Origin: a virus | Virus record (IMG/VR): IMGVR_UViG_3300032291_000277 | Coordinates: 1 to 21,483 of that record | Length of the DNA stretch: 21,483 bases | Strand: one strand, 5' to 3' | Position numbers and translations under genes: made by a program | Notes under the pieces: generated by a model | Database searches by the model: none | Seen by the model: the letters and a program-made list of their open reading frames with translations, nothing else | What the model was told of the DNA's origin: nothing | Shown here: positions 5,390 to 12,814 of the stretch, piece after piece | Position numbering within the stretch: position 1 is the stretch's first letter | How the letters are laid out: each line of letters begins with the position of its first letter

Positions 5390-5908
5390 TTAGCTTGTTG
5401 TTACTATTCCGTCAGAGCCTTTTGTAATTTTGTAAAGAGAAGCGATTGTGCCAATTTCCAAGTTTCCGCTAGACGCAAAAAGAGAGAATGAAGTAATGGC
5501 TGCGGTGCTATTCCAAAGACCAGCCGTAATCTGGGTGTAAGCTTCGATGCCGTTATTCTCTGTGACAGTATCGGCACTCAGGCTTTTAGTCGTTGAGCCT
5601 GTGTAGTTAGGAATGTAAAATTGTCCGTTGCTAAAGATGTTTGAGGTAGAGGCAGAGTTTACAACTGCGTAAAAAGGCAGGTAGGTCGTAGAGCTACTGT
5701 CGGTAGCAGCAGCACCGCCACCGCCAAATAGTCTGCGAGTTGTGTAGTTGCTTCCTGTATCGCCGTTGAATTGTAAGCGAACTTCAACTGAATCTACCGA
5801 ACGCCGACCAGAGAATAAAAGAACAAGGTCAGTCCCATCTTGCGGAATTGAGGTAAACGAAATTGACGAAGTAGCAGTAGCTAGGGTTTGCGTTTGAATA
5901 AGTTTCAT
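5390..5908 (-). CDS. Tail-fibre/appendage paralogue 1
   Basis: This 172-aa beta-rich protein is one of three adjacent paralogues. Shared landmarks are a first strand set ending in SIPQDGTDLVLLF, the turn LQFNGDTGSNY near residue 45, and the C-terminal AGLWNSTAAITSFSLFAS followed by a final strand. Ser, Thr and Gly dominate, as in surface appendages. I infer a receptor-binding or virion-decorating role from composition and from its position between the minor tail protein and lysis genes. No enzymatic motif was found. The ATG at 5908 overlaps the upstream paralogue's stop (TAATG). Confidence 0.55.
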   Translation of the reverse strand: MKLIQTQTLATATSSISFTSIPQDGTDLVLLFSGRRSVDSVEVRLQFNGDTGSNYTTRRLFGGGGAAATDSSSTTYLPFYAVVNSASTSNIFSNGQFYIPNYTGSTTKSLSADTVTENNGIEAYTQITAGLWNSTAAITSFSLFASSGNLEIGTIASLYKITKGSDGIVTTS

Positions 5909-6393
5909 TAGGAGATTACTCCGTAAACGCTAAGGGTAGCTCCGCTAGAGAAACCACCAGATACTTGAATGCTTGTAATAGCAGAGGTGCTTGCCCACCT
6001 TGAAGCTTGAACTTCAACTACTTGTGTGCCTGTCGCTCTCGTAAAATTCTGTCTACTAAGAACTGTCTTGTGCTTGTTAGTAGCCGAGTAATCCATAATC
6101 TGTGCAATTGACGCAATTCTTGCCCCGCTCTGAATTGTGTTTGTTGTCAGGTAAAATCTGTCGTAAGTGTTAGATGTGCTTACTACCGATGGGTCTGTAT
6201 AAATTGTGACAAAAGAATAGTTAGTCCCAGTATCGCTGTTTATTTTTAGCTCAAGGTAGCCCACACCGCTTGCTGCGTAATCGCACACTAAAATCAAATC
6301 TCGGTAAGTTGCTGGAATGTTAGAGAACACTACGGATGTGCCTGTTGAACCTAGAGTCACAGTAGCTAGAGGTGTATAAGTCTGAGTTGGCAT
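5908..6393 (-). CDS. Tail-fibre/appendage paralogue 2
   Basis: This 161-aa protein repeats the plan of its neighbours: VVFSNIPATYRDLILVCDY near residues 20-38, LKINSDTGTNY near 48, and ASRWASTSAITSIQVSGGFSSG-x2-LSVYGVIS at the end. The -NSDTGTNY- version of the turn and the loss of some loop residues make it the most diverged of the three in that segment. The closing [LS]YG[VI] strand is shared with paralogue 3. Probable tail appendage, inferred as for paralogue 1. It starts 2 nt after the stop of paralogue 3. Confidence 0.55.
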   Translation of the reverse strand: MPTQTYTPLATVTLGSTGTSVVFSNIPATYRDLILVCDYAASGVGYLELKINSDTGTNYSFVTIYTDPSVVSTSNTYDRFYLTTNTIQSGARIASIAQIMDYSATNKHKTVLSRQNFTRATGTQVVEVQASRWASTSAITSIQVSGGFSSGATLSVYGVIS

Positions 6394-6395
6394 TG

Positions 6396-6980
6396 TTATC
6401 CCTTTATTCCGTAGAGAGAGAAGCGAGAGCCAGCGACAAAGTTCTGTCCGTTTTCAACATGAAATGAAATTGAAGTTATTGAAGCAGTATTTCTCCAAGC
6501 CCCAGAACTAAGATTCAAATTACTTGTGGAAGCTGAATGATGACCAGCTAAAGTTCTAATGGTTTTATTTTTGCTTGTCGAGTAAGCGTCAAGTATGTCT
6601 GTGACAATACCGCTAAACGCACTTGAGCTTGCCCCACCACCAGCCATAGCGAGAAGCCTCATCCAAGTTTGATTTGTTCGATTTGTAGAGCTAACGGAAG
6701 CGCCACCCTCAGTAGACAAATTGTGAGAACTGTAATTTGAGCCAGTATCGCCATTGAGCCTCATTGAGGTTTGGTAAACAAAGTTTGCATCATCTGCTCT
6801 ACCACTTGCTCTAATCTGTAAGTGCTTATAGGTAGATGAGTATGTGCCTAAGCTGCTAAAGGTGACAGAAGCAGCGGAGCTACCTAAAATTTGAGTAGTA
6901 ATTAGCTCGTAGTCAGAACTAAAGGGAGCAGCCCCACCAGCCCCAGCAGCACTAAAAATACCTAACGCTGAGAGAGTCAT
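6396..6980 (-). CDS. Tail-fibre/appendage paralogue 3
   Basis: The largest of the three paralogues (194 aa) has an extra Ala/Gly-rich N-terminus (IFSAAGAGGAAPFSSDYEL) before the common domain. The domain shows VTFSSLGTYSSTYKHLQIRA, MRLNGDTGSNYSSHNL near residues 68-83 and SGAWRNTASITSISFHVENG with a final SLYGIKG. The GAGGA segment could be a flexible linker attaching the domain to another virion protein. Beta-sandwich folding is inferred from alternating residues. It directly follows the ADVN-type fibre start protein with a TAATG overlap, which supports a shared appendage. Confidence 0.55.
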   Translation of the reverse strand: MTLSALGIFSAAGAGGAAPFSSDYELITTQILGSSAASVTFSSLGTYSSTYKHLQIRASGRADDANFVYQTSMRLNGDTGSNYSSHNLSTEGGASVSSTNRTNQTWMRLLAMAGGGASSSAFSGIVTDILDAYSTSKNKTIRTLAGHHSASTSNLNLSSGAWRNTASITSISFHVENGQNFVAGSRFSLYGIKG

Positions 6981-7369
6981 TAGACCGCTGTGGCGTTTCC
7001 GATTATGCGGTAAGAGTTAGTCCCCACACAGACAACAGATACAGCGTCATAACGCTGACCGATCCTGTAAGCGGTTCCTGCGGTTCCGCGACCAGCCAAA
7101 ATAGTAGCGGTGCCATCACGCGTAATAGTGACAGTTCCCGCACCGTCTTGAAGGATGTCTACGCGCTCGCCAGCCTGAAACGCGGTAGCGGTTCCGATTG
7201 TGACTGTGACCGCTGAAGCGGAGTCAAATTCTAAAATCTTGTATCGATCTGCGGTAGCAACTGTATAAGTTGTGGCAGTAGACACAGTAAGGGTGACCTC
7301 GTTAGAGAGGTATGTGTTAACATCCGCAGCTGCTAGAACTTCGCCAGCGGTAAATACTTTTCTTGGCAT
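6980..7369 (-). CDS. Tail-fibre-type protein with ADVN-x-YL N-terminus
   Basis: This 129-aa protein begins MPRKVFTAGEVLAAADVN and continues TYLSNE, an N-terminal signature seen in many siphovirus tail-fibre or base-plate proteins, thought to attach the appendage to the tail tip. The rest is beta-rich with repeated Thr/Val strands (TVTIGTATAFQAGERVDIL, GTVTITRDGTATI) and resembles a short shaft or head domain. The ATG at 7369 has TAAGGAAAAC just upstream. It lies 36 nt after the minor tail protein and precedes the three paralogues, so together they likely build the host-recognition structure. Confidence 0.65.
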   Translation of the reverse strand: MPRKVFTAGEVLAAADVNTYLSNEVTLTVSTATTYTVATADRYKILEFDSASAVTVTIGTATAFQAGERVDILQDGAGTVTITRDGTATILAGRGTAGTAYRIGQRYDAVSVVCVGTNSYRIIGNATAV

Positions 7370-7405
7370 GGTTTTCCTTAGTCTTTCGTGTTTTAGTGTA
7401 GCAGA

Positions 7406-8650
7406 TTAGTAGCCGAGCCTGTCGTTGTCCAGCTGACCGAATAGATCGCTGTTCAAGACGAACACGCCATAGTTGAGGGTTTCGAGGCTAAATAGAATTT
7501 GCTTCTTGTCTAATCCCCATTGGTGTGAAACACCTAGTATTCGGCAAGCCAACGAGATTGCTGGTGGTATGCCGTTAGGCGTAAACTCAACCTGAACAAT
7601 GTCACCGATCTCTAAGTCTAGAACCGCGTTTTGATTGACTGTTGAAAGCCTGTCTAGTTCGACAGTAATCGAGTCAAATCGGTATAGGGGTTCAGAATAA
7701 GTGAATAGCAACCTAGTTGCCATGTCTTCTAATTCAGTTGGATCTTGTATCAAAACATTAGAAACAGAGTAAGCGCGAGCGCCGTAAGCACCGATAGAGG
7801 CTTCGTCTTCTACATAAACTTCATCTGGGATCGCGTCAGCGTTTGTGACTGTTATTTGGTTGTAAAGATTCTCAGAACCATAAACATTTGTGACCCTGCT
7901 AAATGGGATTTTAGTAAAAGCGCTAGGAGTTAGATCATCGGTAAAAATAAGATCTACCGCGTTAGTTGCGGTATTTCTTTCCTGAAATACTACTGCGCCA
8001 TCTTTACCAATAAAGAAGTTTCCTTGCTCACTTATGGCAACCAACTTTAGATAATCCAAAGCCCCTGTGCCGTCAGCGACATCAGCGTCCAACATAATAG
8101 AATTACCATCGTCAATTCTTCGTTCGGTAGAACTCCAACCGATCGTAGGTAAGTCAAGAACTGCGTTTACGCGTGCGCCAGATAACTGGCTAACAGGCGT
8201 GTAATCTTCAATGCCAGTATTAGTAAATTGGCTGAGCGCGTCCGCTACCGAGATAGAAACGCTGGATCTATTTTCAGGTAAGTAGTTTAGATCTAAATCT
8301 TCAATAAAGCCAAAGAAGACTGGCTTATCATTAGCGGAAATGCGGACTTTTTTGCGGGGAACTAAGAATCCGAAATACAAGCTGTCAGGGTAAAGCGGGT
8401 CAAACTCTCTGTCGTTGTTGTTTAGGCTGATGTCAGCAATACCAGCGTCAATACGATCTAGTGCTTGGCTTTTACCTCGCTTGACCGACACGCTGGTAAG
8501 TCTGTCGGTGATGTCATAGAACAACTCGCCACCTAAAATAAAGCTGGTATTGTCTAGCACACCTTTTATCGCGTCATCGAGGGTAAATCCCTGCGGAGAA
8601 TTATCGCCTAGATCTAGACCAAGCTCGACTTTGACTGCTGGTGCTGGCAT
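7406..8650 (-). CDS. Minor tail protein (tail-tip component)
   Basis: This 414-aa protein follows the tape measure, the usual place for the distal tail and tail-tip proteins. The N-terminal region carries ITDRLTSVSVKRGKS, then ISLNNNDREFDPLYPDS and VPRKKVRISANDKPVFFGFI (about 45-125). The N-[ND]-x-DR-x-FDPLY and VP-x-K-x-VRI pair is typical of actinophage minor tail proteins, where the domain resembles a base-plate hub. The C-terminal half has strand-rich segments such as LEIGDIVQVEFTPNGIP and ILGVSHQWGLDKKQILFSLETL. No peptidase or hydrolase motif was seen. The start overlaps the tape-measure stop (TAATG at 8650). Confidence 0.75.
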   Translation of the reverse strand: MPAPAVKVELGLDLGDNSPQGFTLDDAIKGVLDNTSFILGGELFYDITDRLTSVSVKRGKSQALDRIDAGIADISLNNNDREFDPLYPDSLYFGFLVPRKKVRISANDKPVFFGFIEDLDLNYLPENRSSVSISVADALSQFTNTGIEDYTPVSQLSGARVNAVLDLPTIGWSSTERRIDDGNSIMLDADVADGTGALDYLKLVAISEQGNFFIGKDGAVVFQERNTATNAVDLIFTDDLTPSAFTKIPFSRVTNVYGSENLYNQITVTNADAIPDEVYVEDEASIGAYGARAYSVSNVLIQDPTELEDMATRLLFTYSEPLYRFDSITVELDRLSTVNQNAVLDLEIGDIVQVEFTPNGIPPAISLACRILGVSHQWGLDKKQILFSLETLNYGVFVLNSDLFGQLDNDRLGY

Positions 8651-10899
8651 TACGCGCCCTGCCAGACCGCGCCTGAAGTTCTTTCATAAGCCTTGATTGC
8701 GTCCACGATTGCTTGACCAATAGTTGCGCCAGATCCCACACCGCCGTTTACTTCTATGTTGTAAATGTTCTGTTGGCGCTCGGTTCCGAATAGCGCGTTG
8801 GTTCCAGTCGTTCCAATCGCAGTTCCTAGACCTGATAATTCTGCGTAGCCTGTGTTGATTGCTGTGAGTCCAGAAACTCCGCCAGAAACCAAACCAGCTG
8901 CTAATCTTGCCCCTGCTATTGGACCCTGAGAAATAATCTGCTGTAATAGTTGCGGATCTAAGCCCATAGAACTTAGCTTCGTAATGTTAGCGGAGAACTC
9001 TCTGGTCTTAGTTAGCAACTTACCCATGTTGCGAATAATTGCGTCTGTGCTGCTACCTAGTTGCGGAAGATCAAAGCTGTTTACTATTCCTTCTCTAATT
9101 GCTGCGAAGGTAGAAATAATTGAGCTAGCAAAAGAAGCTATAACGCGCTGTCTTTCGGCTAGAGCTTCAGCTTCTTTTCTAGCTGCTTCTTGCCTAGCTT
9201 GGTCAGCTGCTGCGTCAATAGCAGCTTGCGCTTGAGCATTGGCTTCATTTTGCGCTGTAATGGCTTGTAGCGTGCTTGCTGCTTTTTTGTTTTGGTTAGT
9301 GACATAGTTAGCGTTCTTTGTGGCTTTCTGAACCGCTAATTTAGCTGCTGCGACTGGTTTAGTAGCCGAGGTAAATAGATTCTCAATGTAAGTTTCGCTA
9401 AAGCCTTTACCCTTTAGAGCAGCAGCTTGTTCAGCTTGTTTGCGACCTAGATCTAGAGCTTTGTTTACTGGCGCTAATGCGGAAGTGACTGCCTTAGTTG
9501 CTGAAGATGCGCTACTACCGCTGTTGCTCTTGCCATCAAGCCCAAGAAGCGAAGACATGTAGTTAGTCATACCGCCTTGAGCAAAAGACCTTTCTAAGTT
9601 CATTCGGCGCTCGAACGCGTCTGGTCCCACAATCGCAGGTGACTTATAATTAGCAGACGCTCTGTTTAGATCGTCGATTGCGCCTTTGGCTATGCCATAT
9701 TTACCAGCTGCCCATTCTGCGTCCGCCCCAGATTTCTGCAAAGCACCGCCGTAATTCGTGACAATAGGCTGACCGTCTTTTGCTGCGTCATTGGTGTTGA
9801 TTATTGCTTCGATTATGAAGCCAAGCCCAACGACAAGCGCACCGATACCAGTAGTCACAAGTGCGGTTCTAAATAATTTGAGAGCGCCAGTAGTTAGCGC
9901 GATTTTACCTGCTGTTATTGTAAATGTCGCATTCAAGATTGTGGCTGCTGCGTTGTACAAACCAGTAGCAGCTCTTACAGCATTGAAGGCTGTGTTCAAT
10001 AAGAACAAGCTAGTAGCTAATCTAGTAATGGTTTCTATGTTGCTGACTACAAAAGTAAAGAACTGTACAAGAGATCCAATTACTGATTCCCAATCAACAG
10101 ACTTGACCGCGTTAGCTAATTTCCAACCGAACTCTCTGGCTAGTTGTCCGATAATCGGTGTGACTTCGGCAATTATTGGCAGTAGCTCCATGCCGATGTC
10201 TTTGGTAATGTTTTGAATGTCAGTCTGAACTGTCTTGAACGCGTTGCCGAAAGTATTTTGGTATTTTACGAAGTCACCCTGCTGGATTTGGGTATCTTTC
10301 ATGATCAAGCTATAAGAAGCCAGCATTTTCTGTTGATCGGTTAGTGCGCCAGTTCCGTCGTAAATCGCCATCGCCTGAGCCTCGGCGCGTAGCTTAGTAT
10401 CTGTAAGAAATACACCGAATTTGCGTAGTGGTTCGGATTGCCCCATTAGACCAGACTGAAGCGCTGCGAGCGCTTCTTCTGTCGGGACATCGTTGAACGA
10501 ACCTAGATCACCAGCAAGCTGAACCAAGCTGGTCGCGAACTTGGCAGCTTCTTCTTCGCCTAGTTTTGCGCTCTTAGCAAATAGACCAAAAGTTTTAGCG
10601 CCTTGTAGAGCTGCCGTTTCAGAAAGACCAGCGGTTTTTGAGGCAGCCACCGCGAAGGCTTGAACGCTTTTAGCAGCAGAACCAAATACTTGATTTACAC
10701 CTTCGTATTCAGCCTCAAAGTTAGAAGCTGCTTTTACTGCTACTCCAAGACCAGTAGTAAAAACACCAATAGCAGTTCCCGCAATAGCGAAGTTTCTGCC
10801 TAGCGCACTAAAGCTTCCAGATACCTTGTTTAGCTGATACTGAGCAGCGCGTAATCCTTTGTTATCAAAGACGGTGATAATTGGTATTTTGATTGCCAT
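8650..10899 (-). CDS. Tape measure protein
   Basis: The longest gene of the window (749 aa) sets tail length. The N-terminus (FDNKGLRAAQYQLNKVSGSF, then GVAVKAASNFEAEYEGVNQVFG) matches TP901-type tape measures, and the next 200 residues carry SFNDVPTEEALAALQSGLMG and EPLRKFGVFLTD, a conserved block in that group. The centre has hydrophobic helices (about 270-370) that may enter the host membrane. The region about 490-620 is an Ala/Gln-rich coiled coil. At about 0.15 nm per residue a tail near 110 nm would be expected. No lysozyme or peptidase insertion was seen. It starts 2 nt after the preceding gene's stop. Confidence 0.92.
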   Translation of the reverse strand: MAIKIPIITVFDNKGLRAAQYQLNKVSGSFSALGRNFAIAGTAIGVFTTGLGVAVKAASNFEAEYEGVNQVFGSAAKSVQAFAVAASKTAGLSETAALQGAKTFGLFAKSAKLGEEEAAKFATSLVQLAGDLGSFNDVPTEEALAALQSGLMGQSEPLRKFGVFLTDTKLRAEAQAMAIYDGTGALTDQQKMLASYSLIMKDTQIQQGDFVKYQNTFGNAFKTVQTDIQNITKDIGMELLPIIAEVTPIIGQLAREFGWKLANAVKSVDWESVIGSLVQFFTFVVSNIETITRLATSLFLLNTAFNAVRAATGLYNAAATILNATFTITAGKIALTTGALKLFRTALVTTGIGALVVGLGFIIEAIINTNDAAKDGQPIVTNYGGALQKSGADAEWAAGKYGIAKGAIDDLNRASANYKSPAIVGPDAFERRMNLERSFAQGGMTNYMSSLLGLDGKSNSGSSASSATKAVTSALAPVNKALDLGRKQAEQAAALKGKGFSETYIENLFTSATKPVAAAKLAVQKATKNANYVTNQNKKAASTLQAITAQNEANAQAQAAIDAAADQARQEAARKEAEALAERQRVIASFASSIISTFAAIREGIVNSFDLPQLGSSTDAIIRNMGKLLTKTREFSANITKLSSMGLDPQLLQQIISQGPIAGARLAAGLVSGGVSGLTAINTGYAELSGLGTAIGTTGTNALFGTERQQNIYNIEVNGGVGSGATIGQAIVDAIKAYERTSGAVWQGA

Positions 10900-10901
10900 G
10901 A

Positions 10902-11498
10902 TTACCTAAGTTTTCTGTTTACTATTGCTGCGTATTTGTCAAGAACTACTTGGAGAGCGAGGTTTAGCGCTGGTCGTTTTTTGATTGTCGCTTCGTAAGC
11001 GAATCTTCCTTCTTGCGAACCAAATCTGTCATTGAGAACTCGTATCATGTTATCACCCTGTCCGTTGATTGCTATCGAGCCATCTCCGCGACCAGCACCG
11101 CGCAAACCTGTGCTTGGTATTTTAGATCGAGATCTTGGTGGGTGTCTGCGAATACCTGCTAATTCGGAGTAATCGAAACCGAGACCATCTGGGGAACCTG
11201 TTGCCTGAATAGAGATAATTGGTGTATCCCTTTTCCGAGCTAATCTTCTAAGGGTAATTGGTGGTATCGCAGTTTTCACGCTAGTTATGCCAGCCCACTT
11301 AGTCGCGCCATTATGAACCATTCCGCTCATCGGTGCCACCGAAGGCGCATTAGATCTAATTGCCGAGAACACGCCTGTGCTACGAACAGCAACATCAGCG
11401 TCCTTCTTGAGTTGCTTTACGCTGTCACCTTCGATTGCTTCGAGAATAATTAGCGTGTCTTTTAGACCCTGAACTCTAATGTTGGTTTGTAATGCCAT
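10902..11498 (-). CDS. Neck/tail-completion-like protein (possible HK97 gp10 relative)
   Basis: This 198-aa protein opens with a short strand and helix (IRVQGLKDTLIILEAIEGDSVKQLKKDADVAVR), then SNAPSVAPMSGMVHNG near residues 48-64, a basic middle rich in Arg (RRLARKRD, RRHPPRSRSK) and a closing helix with RPALNLALQVVLDKYAAIVNRKLR. An N-terminal G-L-x2-T-L helix, an AP-x4-P-x-[ST]G loop and a final helix after [KR]RPA fit gp10-like tail-completion proteins. Those genes normally lie before the major tail protein, whereas this one lies between the chaperones and the tape measure, so the call is uncertain. Its ATG is separated from the chaperone frame by a strong hairpin. Confidence 0.4.
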   Translation of the reverse strand: MALQTNIRVQGLKDTLIILEAIEGDSVKQLKKDADVAVRSTGVFSAIRSNAPSVAPMSGMVHNGATKWAGITSVKTAIPPITLRRLARKRDTPIISIQATGSPDGLGFDYSELAGIRRHPPRSRSKIPSTGLRGAGRGDGSIAINGQGDNMIRVLNDRFGSQEGRFAYEATIKKRPALNLALQVVLDKYAAIVNRKLR

Positions 11499-11530
11499 AG
11501 CACACCTCGCTGATCTAATTGTAGCAAATA

Positions 11531-11570
11531 CAGAAATAGACCCCTTACCGAAGTAAGAGATCTATTTCTG
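11531..11570 (-). other. 18-bp hairpin with cUUCGg loop after the chaperone frame
   Basis: On the minus-strand RNA a 10-bp perfect stem (CAGAAAUAGA with UCUAUUUCUG) continues through three U-G/C-G pairs into CUUAC-UUCG-GUAAG, making about 18 stacked pairs closed by the very stable C(UUCG)G tetraloop. The stop codon of the frameshifted chaperone (11564-11562) lies inside the 5' arm. The downstream sequence is only mildly T-rich (TATTTGC), so termination would be weak. An mRNA-stabilising or processing hairpin that sets the level of downstream tape-measure mRNA is a good alternative. Confidence 0.65.
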
Positions 11571-11962
11571 AATGTTTCTAGCGACTAGCCATCGGTGCAT
11601 CGTCCAAAGCATTCTGTCTGATTGTTCCAATAAAACATTTGGAGCTATACCAGATTCGACTGCTATTGAAGCGATGAACCAATGAGCAGAACTGTCACCT
11701 AAGCCTTTGATCCCGATGCTTTTGGGTCAGTAGTTTCACCAATCGACTCTACTAGATCTAGCCATTCCTCGTAAGGCTTCTCTGTTTGCTTTCTTCTCTT
11801 TTCAGAGTGCCAAGCTAAGAATAGAAGCCAGCCCATTCGTGGGTCATCTAGTTTTGCGATGGATACATTGAACTTATCCTCAAAAGCCACCATGTCAGCA
11901 GCAGATACAGTTATGTCTTTGTTTGTTGCGTCTTGAAACTCAATGCGTAGGGTCAGTTTCAT
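11562..11962 (-). CDS. Tail assembly chaperone long form via -1 frameshift
   Basis: The long form joins 11962-11720 to 11720-11562 by a -1 slip, giving 133 aa: the first 81 residues of the short form, then 52 from the second frame (GDSSAHWFIASIAVESGIAP and ending WLVARNIQK). The slip site is C-CCA-AAA, read as CCC-AAA after slippage. The second frame has no plausible start of its own and carries a conserved helical pattern (LEQSDRMLWTMHRWL) seen in the second part of actinophage chaperone fusions. The lambda G/GT pair is the known precedent: short and long forms bind tape measure and tail subunits during tail assembly. The location between major tail and tape measure genes fits. Confidence 0.8.
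11699..11962 (-). CDS. Tail assembly chaperone short form (G-like)
   Basis: The 87-aa unshifted product starts MKLTLRIEFQDATNKDITVS and has helical segments AADMVAFEDKFNVSIAKL and DDPRMGWLLFLAWHSEKRRK, followed by an acidic linker (EEWLDLVESIGETTDPKASG). The MGWLLFLAWHS-x-KR block is typical of actinophage chaperones. Ribosomes that do not slip at 11720-11726 stop at TAG (11701-11699), so this is expected to be the major product. AAGGAAAAC precedes the ATG at a good distance. It acts as a chaperone and should be absent from mature virions. Confidence 0.82.
   Translation of the reverse strand: MKLTLRIEFQDATNKDITVSAADMVAFEDKFNVSIAKLDDPRMGWLLFLAWHSEKRRKQTEKPYEEWLDLVESIGETTDPKASGSKA
11720..11726 (-). 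promoter_or_regulatory. -1 programmed frameshift slippery heptamer CCCAAAA
   Basis: The minus-strand sequence C-CCA-AAA is an exact X-XXY-YYZ heptamer in the zero frame, six codons before the short-form stop. The -1 frame is open from here to 11562 and codes for a chaperone-like continuation. The paired nearest-neighbour sequence downstream (GCATCGGGATC) does not show an obvious strong hairpin in the first few bases, so any stimulator would be further away or absent. Confidence 0.75.
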
Positions 11963-11972
11963 TTTGTTTTCC

Positions 11973-12383
11973 TTAGGCTGTTGCGCTGGTTACAGAACCA
12001 GAGGTTGGGTACGATACGGAGAATGTAGCTAGATCGCCGACTGCGCCAGAGATTGGGGTGATGCTGTTCACGAGAACAGTAGCGGTCCATACTGGGTTGG
12101 TTGCGGAAGTAACAGTTCCGTTTGGTTTTAGAGTCACAGTTGCGATTGACCCAAGTAGCGGGTTCAATAGACTTGCGATTGCGCCAGCTGCGTAATCTTG
12201 GTGGAAGTCCAAAGAAACTGTGCCAGATTTTAGTCCGCCAACTACCTCTGTGAATCCACCTGATCCGAAGTCGGTCACATCTACATCAGCAGCAGTCAAT
12301 TCCAAAGATGCCTGAGCTACGCTGTCTGAGATGTTGCTTCCGTTGAGTGTGACATTTGTTGCCGTCACTACATATTTTGCCAT
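11973..12383 (-). CDS. Major tail protein (tail tube subunit)
   Basis: This 136-aa beta-rich protein forms the tail tube. Characteristic segments are YVVTATNVTLNGSNISDSVAQASLELTAADVDVTDFG (about 4-40), GLKSGTVSLDFHQDYAAG with SLLNPLLGS (about 50-80) and the C-terminal PISGAVGDLATFSVSYPTSG. The [VT]LNG-x-[ND][IL]SD start, the SG-x-VSLDF-x2-D strand and the VGDLATFSVS strand match short actinophage tail tube proteins. No immunoglobulin-like extension is present, which keeps it near the minimal size. AAGGAAAAC precedes its ATG. The order terminator, tube, chaperone, tape measure is the standard siphovirus arrangement. Confidence 0.83.
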   Translation of the reverse strand: MAKYVVTATNVTLNGSNISDSVAQASLELTAADVDVTDFGSGGFTEVVGGLKSGTVSLDFHQDYAAGAIASLLNPLLGSIATVTLKPNGTVTSATNPVWTATVLVNSITPISGAVGDLATFSVSYPTSGSVTSATA

Positions 12384-12406
12384 TTGTTTTCCTTACTAGC
12401 TAGTTT

Positions 12407-12814
12407 TTATTGTGTGTACACGACTAGGTCAAACTCGGCAGCTAGATAAGTTTGCTCTGCTACCAGAATAGAACCATAGTTTCTCATTGAAACGACCCTA
12501 AGATCTTGGATAACCCCAGAGAGCGTTCGGTTCGATTCTATCGCAACTTTGACTGATGAGCTTCCAGTACCCGCGCAATAAAGATCTAGTAGGTTTTGTG
12601 CGTTTCTTTCTGAAGCTCGCCCAACAATAACTGTCACAACGAAGTTGTACTGATCTAACCCGCGTTGCATCGCGCGGTCATAATCTATCGAAGCTGGCTG
12701 AATAATAGCTGTTGGTGGCTGAGGATTATCGGGCACAGTTTCCGTCACCCGCAAACCGCTGATTGTGCTTAGGTTAGTAGCTATACCATCGCGTATCTGC
12801 CCGATTGTCGCCAT
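12407..12814 (-). CDS. Tail terminator protein
   Basis: This 135-aa protein probably caps the finished tail tube before head joining. It begins with an amphipathic helix (IGQIRDGIATNLSTI) and then strands GLRVTETVPDNPQPPTAIIQPAS, a pattern common to siphovirus tail terminators (an N-terminal helix, then the P-x2-P-PTA-[IV] strand). It continues with YNFVVTVIVGRASERNAQNLLDLYC and ends in strands FDLVVYTQ. The assignment rests on this pattern and on its position directly before the tail tube gene. The start overlaps the connector stop (TAATG at 12814). Confidence 0.68.
   Translation of the reverse strand: MATIGQIRDGIATNLSTISGLRVTETVPDNPQPPTAIIQPASIDYDRAMQRGLDQYNFVVTVIVGRASERNAQNLLDLYCAGTGSSSVKVAIESNRTLSGVIQDLRVVSMRNYGSILVAEQTYLAAEFDLVVYTQ

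Noticed and set aside
9791-10216. 141-aa hydrophobic plus-strand frame opposite the tape measure
   Set aside because: Antisense reading of Ala/Thr-rich tape-measure helices gives apparent membrane segments; no ribosome site or partner gene.
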